Assembly (NCBI RefSeq): GCF_019754295.1
Contig: NZ_VIRV01000002.1
Location: 1-64,000, forward strand
Source of the DNA: Sellimonas caecigallum
Lineage (GTDB): Bacteria > Bacillota > Clostridia > Lachnospirales > Lachnospiraceae
Direction of reading: 5' to 3'
Length of the DNA stretch: 64,000 nt
Of the stretch, positions 50,370 to 59,571 are shown piece after piece. The stretch's first letter is position 1; the number at the start of each line of letters is the position of its first letter. The notes beneath the pieces are model-generated. The model saw only the letters and a program-made list of their open reading frames with translations, searched no databases and was not told the DNA's origin. The position numbers and the translations under genes were made by a program.

Positions 50370-50397
50370 GTGGTATTTGCGGGGATTTCCCTCCCAC
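50370..50397 (-). promoter_or_regulatory. Candidate L1-binding hairpin before rplK
   Basis: On the minus strand GUGGGAGGG (from 50397) and UACCAC (to 50370) form GUGG/CCAC plus a GGGA/UCCCC stem with an internal loop, two bases before the AGGAGG SD. It closely resembles the hairpin before rplA. Confidence 0.5.
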
Positions 50398-50407
50398 TTG
50401 TTTTACG

Positions 50408-50923
50408 CTACATTTTCTTGACATCTGAAAAACCGATTTCCACCGGTGTTTCACGGCCAAATAATTCAACATTGATCGTGACGCTTTGCTTCTGCGTATT
50501 GATCGCCTGGATCACTCCAACCGTATCTGCCCACGCACCGGAGATGACGCTTACCGTATCGCCGACTTCAAAGTCCACAACAATATCTTCTTTCTGAATT
50601 CCAAGCGGTTCCATCTCTTCATCCGTAAGCGGCACCGGCTTGGATCCTGGTCCTACAAATCCTGTCACACCTCTGGTATTACGCACCACATACCAGGTAT
50701 CGTCATTCATAACCATGTGAATCAGCACGTATCCAGGGAACATCTTTCTCTGGGCTGCCTTCTGAACTCCGTTTTTAAGTTCTACCACATCCTGCATCGG
50801 AACTCTGACTTCCAGAATCTGATCTTCCAGGTGTCTGTTTTCAATCGTCTTATCAATGTTGGCTTTTACTTTATTTTCATACCCTGAATAAGTATGAACT
50901 ACATACCATTTTGCCGTTGACAT
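50408..50923 (-). CDS. nusG: Transcription termination/antitermination factor NusG
   Basis: A 171-residue RNA polymerase accessory factor. NGN domain from KWYVVHTYSGYENKVKANI (about residues 5-23) through FPGYVLIHMVMNDDTWYVVR, and C-terminal KOW domain VGDTVSVISGAWADTVGVIQ (about 117-136). Canonical place between secE and rplK. Confidence 0.97.
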   Translation of the reverse strand: MSTAKWYVVHTYSGYENKVKANIDKTIENRHLEDQILEVRVPMQDVVELKNGVQKAAQRKMFPGYVLIHMVMNDDTWYVVRNTRGVTGFVGPGSKPVPLTDEEMEPLGIQKEDIVVDFEVGDTVSVISGAWADTVGVIQAINTQKQSVTINVELFGRETPVEIGFSDVKKM

Positions 50924-50950
50924 ATAATCACCTTTCTTACTGTCAGCTTC

Positions 50951-51151
50951 TTAGTGAACTAAGAAATCAATTCCGAATTTCAGGAGCGCATCCACAACAG
51001 AAATGATCGCTCCAAGGATCAGAGACACAGAAACGACTGCTACTGTTTGTTTTGCAAGTGTCTTTTTGTCTGGCCAGATGATTTTCTTAAACTCAGCTTT
51101 CAAGCCTTTGATCTTTCCAGGCTTTTTTGCTTCTGTTTTAGAATCTCCCAT
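50951..51151 (-). CDS. secE: Protein translocase subunit SecE
   Basis: A 66-residue single-pass subunit of the SecYEG channel. An amphipathic helix GLKAEFKKIIWPDKKTL (about residues 16-32, with the conserved W-P) leads into one membrane helix VAVVSVSLILGAIISVVDAL. ATG 51151 has GGAG eight bases upstream; a GTG nine bases earlier overlaps the SD. Confidence 0.95.
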   Translation of the reverse strand: MGDSKTEAKKPGKIKGLKAEFKKIIWPDKKTLAKQTVAVVSVSLILGAIISVVDALLKFGIDFLVH

Positions 51152-51175
51152 AACGTCCACTCCTTTTCCAAACGA

Positions 51176-51325
51176 TTATTTCGTTTCTTTGTGTACTGTG
51201 TGAGACTTGCAGAATCTGCAATACTTCTTGGTTTCCATGCGTTCCGGATGAGCTTTCTTATCCTTAGTCATGTTGTAATTACGCTGCTTACATTCTGTAC
51301 ATTCTAATGTAATTCTTGTACGCAC
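51176..51325 (-). CDS. rpmG: 50S ribosomal protein L33
   Basis: A 49-residue protein with a GTG start, so it is easily missed. Translation gives [20 protein letters not shown] at the start and [17 protein letters not shown] at the end. The two CxxC pairs (residues 9/12 and 36/39) show a zinc-binding, C+ form. SD GAGGTGG lies five bases upstream. It heads the rpmG-secE-nusG-rplK-rplA unit. Confidence 0.96.
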   Translation of the reverse strand: MRTRITLECTECKQRNYNMTKDKKAHPERMETKKYCRFCKSHTVHKETK

Positions 51326-51434
51326 AACTTCCACCTCGCTTTTTTTCACTTCTTATTTTCTTGTTACGCGGCAGTTTGCGAAACTGCCTGATTTTAGGCA
51401 TAAAAAAAAGACCTATACTTCCATTCGCCCTCAC

Positions 51435-51463
51435 AGAATACCACAAAGTCAAGCGGAAATCAA
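51435..51463 (-). promoter_or_regulatory. Promoter of the rpmG-secE-nusG-rplKA unit
   Basis: Minus-strand -35 TTGATT (51458-51463) and -10 TATTCT (51435-51440), 17-bp spacer. The about 100-nt leader contains a perfect hairpin GGCAGTTT-CGC-AAACTGCC (51371-51389). The -35 sits 18 bp beyond the ugpC-like stop. Confidence 0.65.
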
Positions 51464-51480
51464 GTCTTTTTCCAAACATT

Positions 51481-52593
51481 TTAATGTACAATCGCCATCT
51501 GCGTGTCTTTATCAAAGATATGCATCTTCGACAAATCCATGGCAAATGCGATCTCGTCTCCTCTTCTTGCTTTCGTATCAGATTTTACTGATGCCGTCAG
51601 CTTCTCTGAGTTTTTCTCACAGTACAGGCAGCACTTATCTCCCAGCATCTCGTATACCTCCACTTTTGTGTGGACCGTGGCATCCGGAAACCGGCTCAGC
51701 ATCGTTTCATCGTCGTATAGATCTTCCGGCCGGATCCCAACCACAACTTTTTTTCCGGTATACCCTTTCCTGAGCAGCATGTCGCCTTTTCCTTTATCCG
51801 GAACAATGATCCCAAGTCTTGTTGCAAGCTTTACCTCTCCGTCGTTTATGATGCAGTCCGCCTCTAAAAAATTCATTTGAGGCGTCCCGATAAATCCGGC
51901 GACAAACATGTTGACCGGATAGTCATAAAGCTGGGACGGAGTGTCCACCTGTTGCATGACCCCATCTTTCATCACGACGATCTTTGTTCCGAGAGTCATC
52001 GCTTCCGTCTGATCGTGCGTCACATAAATAAATGTAGTGTCGAGATTTTTATGAAGATTCCGTATTTCTGTGCGCATCTGATTTCTCAGCTTCGCGTCCA
52101 GATTGGACAAAGGTTCATCCATGAGAAATGCTTTCGGTCTGCGCACGATAGCCCTTCCCATCGCCACCCGCTGCTTCTGGCCTCCGGACAATTCTTTTGG
52201 TTTTCTGTCCAGGAGCTCCTCTATTCCAAGAAGTTTTGCTGTCTCCAGCACTTTTTTTCTCCGCTCTTCTTTCGGCACTTTTTTCAGCTTCATGCTGTAC
52301 GCAATGTTTTCGTACACTGTCATATGCGGGTACAGCGCATAGTTCTGGAAAACCATCGCCATATCCCTGTCACAGGATTCCACATCGTTCATGTACTCTC
52401 CATCTACGTAAAGTTCGCCTTCGGTAATGTCTTCCAATCCGGCGATCATACGGAGTGTCGTAGACTTTCCGCATCCGGACGGCCCAACAAAGATCACGAA
52501 TTCTCTGTCATGGATATCCAGTGAAAAATCCCGCACCGCTGCCGCTCCGCCCTCGTATATTTTTGACACATGTTTCAGTTCTATTTCTGCCAT
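51481..52593 (-). CDS. ugpC: ABC transporter ATPase, UgpC/MsmK type
   Basis: A 370-residue ATPase of carbohydrate importers. Walker A GPSGCGKSTTLRM (about residues 37-49), signature LSGGQKQRVAMGRA (about 135-148), Walker B KAFLMDEPLSNLDA (about 154-167), then the MalK-like C-terminal regulatory domain with VVGIRPEDLYDD (about 287). It begins two bases after the HAD gene and is last in the operon, so this importer has a dedicated ATPase rather than a shared MsmK. The symbol is used for the family; the sugar is not known. Confidence 0.9.
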   Translation of the reverse strand: MAEIELKHVSKIYEGGAAAVRDFSLDIHDREFVIFVGPSGCGKSTTLRMIAGLEDITEGELYVDGEYMNDVESCDRDMAMVFQNYALYPHMTVYENIAYSMKLKKVPKEERRKKVLETAKLLGIEELLDRKPKELSGGQKQRVAMGRAIVRRPKAFLMDEPLSNLDAKLRNQMRTEIRNLHKNLDTTFIYVTHDQTEAMTLGTKIVVMKDGVMQQVDTPSQLYDYPVNMFVAGFIGTPQMNFLEADCIINDGEVKLATRLGIIVPDKGKGDMLLRKGYTGKKVVVGIRPEDLYDDETMLSRFPDATVHTKVEVYEMLGDKCCLYCEKNSEKLTASVKSDTKARRGDEIAFAMDLSKMHIFDKDTQMAIVH

Positions 52594-52595
52594 CT

Positions 52596-53339
52596 TTAGA
52601 TTTCTCCTTCCAGTGCATCTAAAAGCTTCGGTATCTCTTCTACCGATGGAATGATAAAATCTGCATATTCTCTTAAGTCCTTTTCTTTGCTTACTCCGCT
52701 CAGTACACCTGCAGATTTTGCTCCCGCTTTCTTAGCAAACAGCATATCGTTTCTCGTATCGCCTGCCACAAGCACCTCTGCCGGCTGTATCTTGTTCTGC
52801 CGTGCAAAATCAAGAAGCATATCCGGCGCCGGTTTTGGCTGTTTCCTCCCGTCATCCGCCCCAAGATAATCCAGGTACTCGAGAACGCCCAGCTTTCTCA
52901 TACAGTTTTCCGCTGATTTTTGTGTGTCCGCTGTAGCAAGGCCGATACAGATTTCCCTCGCTTTCAGCTCCTCGAACAAACCCCCGAGTTCTGCAAGCGG
53001 AACAATCTTCGCGTCCTCTCCCTGCATCGCTTTTTCAAACATCCGTTTCATTTGATCTTCCGTCCGCTTTTTATCAAAGTCCAGACTGTATTTCTCCAAA
53101 ACCCGGCCTATATCCTCCGCTATTTCTGCAAAGGATTTGTAGGCAAGAGCTCCGTTTGGATCGACTTGTCCATCACAGATCCCAATAGATTCATAGAGTG
53201 CATTTTCCAGGTCTTCGCATCCGCTGAATCCATTTCGGCGTATAAATTCCGGGACGACCTTCTGCGCCGCTTCCAGCCACAAGCCAAAAAAATCAATCAA
53301 TGTACCGTCTTTATCAAACAATACTCCTCTAATCTTCAT
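52596..53339 (-). CDS. HAD family phosphatase
   Basis: A 247-residue Gph-like HAD hydrolase. Motif I VLFDKDGTLIDF with nucleophile Asp about residue 8 (DxD kept as D-K-D), helical cap from about 15 to 95, motif II LATADTQ, motif III Lys in GRKQPKPAPDMLL, motif IV VLVAGDTRNDMLFA. ATG 53339 overlaps the end of the PHP gene and has GGAGG six bases upstream; the TTG just before is less likely. In a glycerophosphate-type uptake operon it may dephosphorylate the imported or released compound; this is inferred. Confidence 0.85.
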   Translation of the reverse strand: MKIRGVLFDKDGTLIDFFGLWLEAAQKVVPEFIRRNGFSGCEDLENALYESIGICDGQVDPNGALAYKSFAEIAEDIGRVLEKYSLDFDKKRTEDQMKRMFEKAMQGEDAKIVPLAELGGLFEELKAREICIGLATADTQKSAENCMRKLGVLEYLDYLGADDGRKQPKPAPDMLLDFARQNKIQPAEVLVAGDTRNDMLFAKKAGAKSAGVLSGVSKEKDLREYADFIIPSVEEIPKLLDALEGEI

Positions 53340-54825
53340 CAAATACCTCCAAAGCTTCCTTATAGTTCAAAAAGGCTGCTTTTTTCGTTCCCTGCCATAC
53401 CGGGTTGCTGTACAGCAGAAAGTCCCCTTCTTTCGTCCGCACTTCAAACCGCGCCCAGTTCCATTCCCCTTCGCGGAATGCCACTTCGTCCGCCGCGCGG
53501 ACGCCTTCTTGGGAAGCATCCGTCACAAGTTTCTTTCTTTCGCCGTTTACTATAACATAAACTTCCGGCGTTTGAGAACATCCTTTGACTTCGATCTCCA
53601 TTTTTACTGTCCGATTACAGTTTTCCAGTTTATCTCCAGGAAGGAATTCTCGCCCTTCTGATTCAATCCTGATATCCGCCGTGCAAAACCTGCTCACATA
53701 GATGTGGCCTTTTTTTACACCTTCCACAAGCAGTTCCGGCGTGAGGGAATCACAGTGGACGTACGTTCCCGGATCCCCGGCTATAGACGGCAATGAAGCG
53801 CCTTCATACCGCTCTTCTGCCAGATTGTGAGAATCGCTTCCGCCGATTCCCCATATACGATGTCCGTTCTGCCACAAAAAGTCCAAAAATCGGATCGCCT
53901 TATCGTTGGACGGCTTCGCATCCGTATATGTCGGATCATTTATTATCTCTATGCAATCTATATCGGAAAGCCGCGCTTCCCCATACTTCCATTTCCAGAT
54001 TGTCAGAAACGGATGATTTATGCTGACGATCCAGTTTCTTTTCTTTGCTTCCCGGATCGTTTCATGGAGATACTCTCCGATCTCCGGCTCCTGATTAAAT
54101 TCCATGATCTCCGGCAGTCTCTCCGGCATCTTGTCAATGCCGATCAGATTACAGTGTCCGATCTCCGTCGTGATCTCCACTCCCGGCAAGATCAGCAGCG
54201 AATCATCGATCCAGCCGGTAGGAACAACATTATGTTCCGTCGGGACATAAAAATCCATATCCATCTCCACCGCTTTTCTCATAGCGTTTTCGATCGTCTC
54301 TTTTCCGTCAGAGAGATGTGTGTGCGTGTGGAAATCCCCTTTATACCAGCGTTTTCTGCTGCTGTAAAAAGTTTTTCTGTTATAATATCCAAGCCAAATC
54401 TGCTCTCTGTAGTGCCTGTCTACCCACAGACTTTTTCCGATGGTTTCCGTGATCTGTGCTTTACGGTCCGAGATGTGGAAACGAAGTGGAAATGTAAGGT
54501 CTCCAAGTTTCTGTTCGATATATTCTGTAAACAGAAAGACCGTAAGCGTCCATGTCCCCGCTCCAATCGGTCCCGGAACACCGCTGATGGTCGTATCTCC
54601 TGCATGTTTTCCTATTGAAATTATTTTTTCTCCGTATCCGGCCATTTTCTGGAACCGGATACGGTTTTTTTCGTCACGGATGACGATATAACCCATCAGG
54701 GCATACTCATCTTTTTCCACGTCTATTGAGATCGTAAGCCGCTTCAGCGGCTTTGTTATGACGATCTCTTCTGTGAGTTTTTTCGGCGTGGATTTATTGA
54801 TAAAAAGTGTGATTGATTTTTCCAT
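53329..54825 (-). CDS. CehA/McbA-type PHP metallohydrolase
   Basis: A 498-residue protein. An N-terminal beta-rich domain (residues 1 to about 155) precedes a PHP domain: KGDFHTHTHLSDGKETIENA (about 162-181) with the HxH, FYVPTEHNVV (about 194), PGVEITTEIGHCNLIG (about 214-229), SINHPFL (about 272) and IGGSDSHNLA (about 340). No signal peptide is seen. PHP proteins of this class hydrolyse phosphoesters. It starts one base after the substrate-binding protein gene and overlaps the HAD gene, so the pair likely processes the imported substrate. Confidence 0.85.
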   Translation of the reverse strand: MEKSITLFINKSTPKKLTEEIVITKPLKRLTISIDVEKDEYALMGYIVIRDEKNRIRFQKMAGYGEKIISIGKHAGDTTISGVPGPIGAGTWTLTVFLFTEYIEQKLGDLTFPLRFHISDRKAQITETIGKSLWVDRHYREQIWLGYYNRKTFYSSRKRWYKGDFHTHTHLSDGKETIENAMRKAVEMDMDFYVPTEHNVVPTGWIDDSLLILPGVEITTEIGHCNLIGIDKMPERLPEIMEFNQEPEIGEYLHETIREAKKRNWIVSINHPFLTIWKWKYGEARLSDIDCIEIINDPTYTDAKPSNDKAIRFLDFLWQNGHRIWGIGGSDSHNLAEERYEGASLPSIAGDPGTYVHCDSLTPELLVEGVKKGHIYVSRFCTADIRIESEGREFLPGDKLENCNRTVKMEIEVKGCSQTPEVYVIVNGERKKLVTDASQEGVRAADEVAFREGEWNWARFEVRTKEGDFLLYSNPVWQGTKKAAFLNYKEALEVFDED

Positions 54826-54826
54826 A

Positions 54827-56131
54827 CTATTTTACGTTGTCAAGCGCCTCCTGTGCTGTTTTCTGCGCTTCATCCAGAGCTTCTTTTGCAGAGATCCCTT
54901 CGATCTCTACCTTATCTGCGGCGATGGTAAGCGCATCGATGATCTTTCCTCCCGTCGGGTCGTTGATGGAAAGGGAACCATGCATGGACTGTGTAAGCGG
55001 CACAAGAGCCTGCGGGTTTTCATCTGTGTAGGCCTTAAATTCCGGATCCTCCTGTGTGGACTTACGAACTGCAACATATCCTGTATTCATAGACCATTTT
55101 GCCTGGTTCTCCGGCTCTGTGAAGAATTTCATAAATTCATAGACACCTTCTTTTTCTTCATCGGATGATCCGTCAAGCATAACAAACTGGAGCGCATCTG
55201 CCGTCGGCGCAGATGGATTTTCTCCCCATCCCGGCTGTTCGAAAGCGCCGACTTTTGTAAAGTCAAGGTCTGCCTGATCTCCTGAAGATCCGGTATATCC
55301 GCCAGCTTTATCCTGGAGTACGTCGTCAATGGTCTTATACCAGTATTCCCATCCCTGTCCTCCGGAATGGATTGTCATGATCTTGTCTTCGTGTATCCAC
55401 TTGCGGAAGCTTTCCCACACTTCTACCCACTCTTCACTGTTGATCAGCACAGTCTTTCCGTCGTCACTTATAAATTTTGCACCGTTGCTAAGAGATGCAT
55501 CTACCAGATTGCCATATCCCCACATCGGTTCCCATCCATAGAACGCCTCCCCTTTGGACATCTTCTTTGCGGCTGCTTCCAGATCCTGCCATGTCTTGAT
55601 AGATGCCGGGTCAATACCTGCGTCGGCAAAGGCCTGCTTATTGTAATACATAACCTGAGTCGTCCCGTAAGCCGGAAGGGCAAAGAGCGCTTCCCCGTCG
55701 TCTGACAATCCCTGGTCGTAGAAAACTTCAATATAATCCTCTTTCTGAAAGCTGTCGTCCTGTTCGATGAATTCATTCAAATCGGACACCTGTTTTTTTT
55801 CATACAGATTTCTCGACTTATCCACGTCCAAAAGAGCGATATCCGGTGCATTTTTCCCGGCTATACCTGCCTGCAGTTTTTCATATGTCTCTGTATAGTC
55901 TGCCTGTGTTGTTCCTTTGATTTCATATTTGTCCTGTGATTGATTAAACTCTTCTACAAGATCTGTGAGGACATTTACCGCCGTTTTACCTCCTGAGTAC
56001 CAGAAGTCGATCTGGATCTTTCCATCTTCTGTCTTCTGTGTCCCGCCAGACTTCTGTCCGTTTCCACATCCTGTCATCAGTGTTGCTGCCATCGCCGCTG
56101 CCAGTAAAGCACATAAAATTCTCTTTTTCAT
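54827..56131 (-). CDS. ABC transporter substrate-binding lipoprotein, UgpB-like
   Basis: A 434-residue extracellular solute-binding protein (family 1). The signal peptide MKKRILCALLAAAMAATLMT ends in a lipobox LMTGC (Cys about residue 21), so it is membrane-anchored outside. Body motifs IDFWYSGGKTAVNVL, LALPAYGTTQVMYYNKQAFA-type aromatic cleft and VYEFMKFFTEPENQAKWS are those of UgpB/MalE-like binders. With UgpA/E/C-type subunits and two phosphoesterase-like enzymes, glycerol-3-phosphate or another phosphorylated polyol is plausible but not shown. Confidence 0.9.
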   Translation of the reverse strand: MKKRILCALLAAAMAATLMTGCGNGQKSGGTQKTEDGKIQIDFWYSGGKTAVNVLTDLVEEFNQSQDKYEIKGTTQADYTETYEKLQAGIAGKNAPDIALLDVDKSRNLYEKKQVSDLNEFIEQDDSFQKEDYIEVFYDQGLSDDGEALFALPAYGTTQVMYYNKQAFADAGIDPASIKTWQDLEAAAKKMSKGEAFYGWEPMWGYGNLVDASLSNGAKFISDDGKTVLINSEEWVEVWESFRKWIHEDKIMTIHSGGQGWEYWYKTIDDVLQDKAGGYTGSSGDQADLDFTKVGAFEQPGWGENPSAPTADALQFVMLDGSSDEEKEGVYEFMKFFTEPENQAKWSMNTGYVAVRKSTQEDPEFKAYTDENPQALVPLTQSMHGSLSINDPTGGKIIDALTIAADKVEIEGISAKEALDEAQKTAQEALDNVK

Positions 56132-56177
56132 CTGATTTTTTCCTTTCTTTTTCGCATCTGTAAATAAACTGTAAATC

Positions 56178-57083
56178 CTACCCTTTCATTCCTGTGTCGC
56201 CGCCAATTCCGTTGATAAACCATTTCTGTGTGAATGCAAACAGAACAAGGAGCGGGATGACGATCACAGCACTTCCTGCCATGACAAGCGACCAGTTGGT
56301 GCCGTAGGCGCCGCCTTCTATGAAAAACTGCCGCAGCCCCTGCGACACAAGACTCAGCCTCGTATCATCTGTGATCAGGGACGGCCACATGTAATTGTTG
56401 TAGCATGTGATAAAGCTCATAAGCCCAAACGTGATAAACGATGATTTGGTCATCGGCATCACGATCTTCCAAAGTGTCTTCCAATGTCCGGCTCCGTCTA
56501 TTCTTGCCGCCTCGATCAGCCCTGTCGGTACCTGCATAAAAGCCTGCCGCAAAAGGAAGATTCCGAAAATACTTACCGCACTGGATATGATCAGACCAGT
56601 ATATGTATTCAACAGGTTCATATTGGCAAGGATGATGTATGACGGAATGTAGGTTGCCGCTGTTGGAAGCATGTATGTCCCCATAATGATGGCAAAGAGG
56701 GCCTTCCTTCCTCTAAAGTGCATGAATACTATGGCGTATGTGATCATTGCCCCCGTCACAAGCTGGATCGCTACGGTTATAACAGAGACATAAAGACTGT
56801 TTCCGATATAGCGCACGATGGGGGACTGAAAGATGACCTCCGTAAAATTCTGCCACTGTGGATTTTGCGGGAAAAAGGCGCTCACGTCCATGATTTCCTC
56901 TTTTGTCTTCAGGGCACTTAAAATCATCCACAGGAACGGAAATGCTGTTACTGCGCTGGCCATCAGAAGCACAATTTTTTTTACCCATTCTGCAGCTGTG
57001 CTTGACGCTTTCTTCTTTTTTCGATGCACTGCCGGCCTGGCTGAAACTTCTGTTTTCAAATTCAATGTTCTCTGACTGTCCAT
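56178..57083 (-). CDS. Carbohydrate ABC permease, UgpE type
   Basis: A 301-residue permease with six membrane helices. A basic N-terminal stretch (VHRKKKKASS) precedes helix 1 (KIVLLMASAVTAFPFLWMIL). The EAA-loop motif is VPTGLIEAARIDGAGHWKTL (about residues 186-205). It lies 15 bp after the partner permease gene. Confidence 0.92.
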   Translation of the reverse strand: MDSQRTLNLKTEVSARPAVHRKKKKASSTAAEWVKKIVLLMASAVTAFPFLWMILSALKTKEEIMDVSAFFPQNPQWQNFTEVIFQSPIVRYIGNSLYVSVITVAIQLVTGAMITYAIVFMHFRGRKALFAIIMGTYMLPTAATYIPSYIILANMNLLNTYTGLIISSAVSIFGIFLLRQAFMQVPTGLIEAARIDGAGHWKTLWKIVMPMTKSSFITFGLMSFITCYNNYMWPSLITDDTRLSLVSQGLRQFFIEGGAYGTNWSLVMAGSAVIVIPLLVLFAFTQKWFINGIGGDTGMKG

Positions 57084-57098
57084 TTTCTTGCCGCCTTT

Positions 57099-57983
57099 CT
57101 AATAATGTACCCACTTTTTGGATGCCCTGAACTGCACCGCTGAGAGCAGGACTGTGATCACGATCATGACCATGGCTACCGCTGTTGCCTGCCCCATGTC
57201 AAACTCTTCAAACCCAAGCTGATAATACATGTAAAGCAGTGTTCTCGTACTTCCGGACGGTCCTCCCTGGGTTAGGATCTGGATCTGATCGTACGCCTGC
57301 AGAGAATTGACCATCGTGATGATCATGAGGAAAAATGTGGTAGGCGATATGCTCGGTATCGTGATGTCGCGGAACCGCTGCCACTTCCTCGCCCCGTCAA
57401 GCCCGCACGCCTCATAGAGTTCAGACGGTACTTTTTCCAGCGCGGAAAGGTAGAAGATCATCGCGTATCCAAGACTCTTCCATACCGTTACGATGATCAC
57501 CGCAAGCAGGGCTGTATCTGAACTTTCGATCCATTTCAGACCAGGCATATGAAAGAAATTCAGCACCGCATTTGCGATCCCTGTATCCGGATCAAAAATC
57601 CATACCCAGACAATGGAAATAGCGACTGTCGGCGTGATCCATGGCGAGAACAGAATAAATTTGTAAATGCCGCTCCCCCGGAAATGTTTCTGCAGAAGCA
57701 GCGCCAAAAGCAGCCCTCCCACTAATGTCGGAATCAATGTCCCAAGTGTAAAAATCAACGTATTCAGTAATGCATCGTAAAATCTGGCATCCTTGAACAA
57801 GGCGATAAAATTGTCAAGGAACACAAAATCGTATGTCGGACTCATATAATCCCAGTTTGTAAAACTGATAAACAGCGATCGGATAATCGGATAAATCCAG
57901 AAAACGACCAGTGGGATCAATGCCGGTACTACAAACAGCAATACATTTGCCGAATACTTCCAATCTCTTTTTTTACGTTCCAA
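57099..57983 (-). CDS. Sugar ABC permease, UgpA type
   Basis: A 294-residue permease with six helices. EAA loop VPSELYEACGLDGARKWQRF (about residues 187-206). The start is probably TTG 57983 (ERKKRDWKYSANVLLFVVPA follows), with AAGGGAG eight bases upstream; the in-frame ATG at 58082 would give an implausible extension covering the promoter. First gene of the six-gene operon permease-permease-SBP-PHP-HAD-ATPase. A promoter-like TTGATT ... TATACT (58021-58016 for the -10) lies upstream. Confidence 0.9.
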   Translation of the reverse strand: MERKKRDWKYSANVLLFVVPALIPLVVFWIYPIIRSLFISFTNWDYMSPTYDFVFLDNFIALFKDARFYDALLNTLIFTLGTLIPTLVGGLLLALLLQKHFRGSGIYKFILFSPWITPTVAISIVWVWIFDPDTGIANAVLNFFHMPGLKWIESSDTALLAVIIVTVWKSLGYAMIFYLSALEKVPSELYEACGLDGARKWQRFRDITIPSISPTTFFLMIITMVNSLQAYDQIQILTQGGPSGSTRTLLYMYYQLGFEEFDMGQATAVAMVMIVITVLLSAVQFRASKKWVHY

Positions 57984-58074
57984 TGCTTTTTCTCCCTTCT
58001 TTTGATTGACGTGAACAGTATAACGGATACACGTTAAAATCAACCTGTGCACAAAGTTAAATGAGCGTAAAAAA

Positions 58075-58106
58075 GAATGCACGTTTGTATAATTTCACGT
58101 GCATTC
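58075..58106 (-). terminator. Terminator after the MATE gene
   Basis: GAATGCACGT (58075-58084) pairs with ACGTGCATTC (58097-58106); on the minus strand six U follow. It isolates the ugp-type operon from the MATE gene. Confidence 0.85.
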
Positions 58107-58139
58107 TCTTTGCATTTCTCATTTTTCTTTTACAAAAGT

Positions 58140-59438
58140 TTACATTCTTGTCTTGCCCGCTCTTCTGATCGCAAAGCAGACAAGCAGCATGACCGCCTGC
58201 GTGACCGGAAGCGAGATCCATACTCCGGATAGTCCCGAAAAAAGCGGAATGACAAAAAGCAGGATAGGAGATATGAAAAAAAGCTCACTGTAGACAAGTC
58301 CCATTGCCTGTCTCACGCACATCGTTGCGTTCATATAAGAAACGTTGAGTTTCGCATTTCCCATAAATAAAAACGCCACAGCACTCAATCTCATACCTGG
58401 CACAAACATCTTTCCCGCTTCCCCTGACATCCCAAAGATACCTGGAATAGCTGGAGCTGCCGCCGTCACAAGCAGACAAAATCCAACTCCAAGCAATATC
58501 AGACAGATACGCGCCGCCCGCTGTATAAATCTGCAGATGTCCTCTCTTCCTGCTCCGTGATAATAACTCACAAGCGGCTGTATCCCATCGCCCACTCCTG
58601 TGAGCATAGACTGAACCGGAAAAACGACGTAGGAGATGACCGCATAACAGGCAACCGCCGTATCGCCCCCAAATCCTCCACATCGATAGTTTGTAAAAAT
58701 CAGCACAACCGATGGTCCGATGGACAGTCCAAACCCAGGAATTCCTGTCTTTAGAATCCGCCAAACCTGTCCTGCCTTGAACGAAATCTGAAATTTCAGT
58801 TTCTCCTTTCCATAGAGGCAAAAAAGCGCAATAGCCATGACGACACACTGTGCCGCCACCGTCCCGATGGCTGCTCCCCGGATACCGATCTTGACCCGGA
58901 ACATGAGGATATAATTCAGTGTGACATTTACTGCCATACCGGTTATCATAGCCGCCATCGCCTCAAAAGCCCGATGCCTGTTCCGAAGCACAGGGACAAG
59001 TCCGGCTCCAAGGACCTGGAATACAGCGCCCCCGGCGATCACTGATGCATACTCCCATGCATATCTGTACACTTTCCCCTGAGCTCCCAGAAGACTAAGG
59101 AGCGACGGTCCAGCCACGAGAAACAGCACGCTGATCAACGCCCCAAAAAGAAAAAGCGATGTGATCGTCACATGAAAAATCGCGGAAGCTTCTTCTTCCT
59201 CCTTACTGCCCATGCATCTGGAATAAAGAACGCTCCCGCCGATCCCGATGCCGATCCCAAGCGCCGTGATGACTGCCGGTATCGGCCATGCAAGATTGAC
59301 TGCCGCCAGCCCGTCATCCCCTACAGCATGTCCGATAAACAGTCCGTCCACTACCGAATACATTCCTGTAAAGCATAGGGCAAATATTGTAGGTATGCAG
59401 TCCCTTGCCATCTTTTTCAAAATTGCTTTTCTGTTCAT
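58140..59438 (-). CDS. MATE family efflux transporter
   Basis: A 432-residue exporter with 12 expected helices. N-terminal IFALCFTGMYSVVDGLFIGH (about residues 17-36) and DDGLAAVNLAWP are typical; the second half begins near VWRILKTGIPGFGLSIGPSVV (about 231). It belongs to a subgroup different from the MATE at 13738. Substrate unknown. SD upstream of ATG 59438 is weak (AAAAGGACA). Confidence 0.9.
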   Translation of the reverse strand: MNRKAILKKMARDCIPTIFALCFTGMYSVVDGLFIGHAVGDDGLAAVNLAWPIPAVITALGIGIGIGGSVLYSRCMGSKEEEEASAIFHVTITSLFLFGALISVLFLVAGPSLLSLLGAQGKVYRYAWEYASVIAGGAVFQVLGAGLVPVLRNRHRAFEAMAAMITGMAVNVTLNYILMFRVKIGIRGAAIGTVAAQCVVMAIALFCLYGKEKLKFQISFKAGQVWRILKTGIPGFGLSIGPSVVLIFTNYRCGGFGGDTAVACYAVISYVVFPVQSMLTGVGDGIQPLVSYYHGAGREDICRFIQRAARICLILLGVGFCLLVTAAAPAIPGIFGMSGEAGKMFVPGMRLSAVAFLFMGNAKLNVSYMNATMCVRQAMGLVYSELFFISPILLFVIPLFSGLSGVWISLPVTQAVMLLVCFAIRRAGKTRM

Positions 59439-59571
59439 CTGTGTATGTCCTTTTCTTTTGCATTTGCAGCATGGATTTTGTCCGTACTGCCGTTCTATAG
59501 GATATCACAGAATTGTAAATTTTGTTCGCAAATAGAGTAAAAAATATGTTTATTCTTTATTTTGCCAGTTT

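Noticed and set aside
51288-51545. 85-residue minus-strand ORF upstream of rpmG
   Set aside because: It overlaps rpmG in another frame and the promoter; no SD at any internal ATG and no homology visible.
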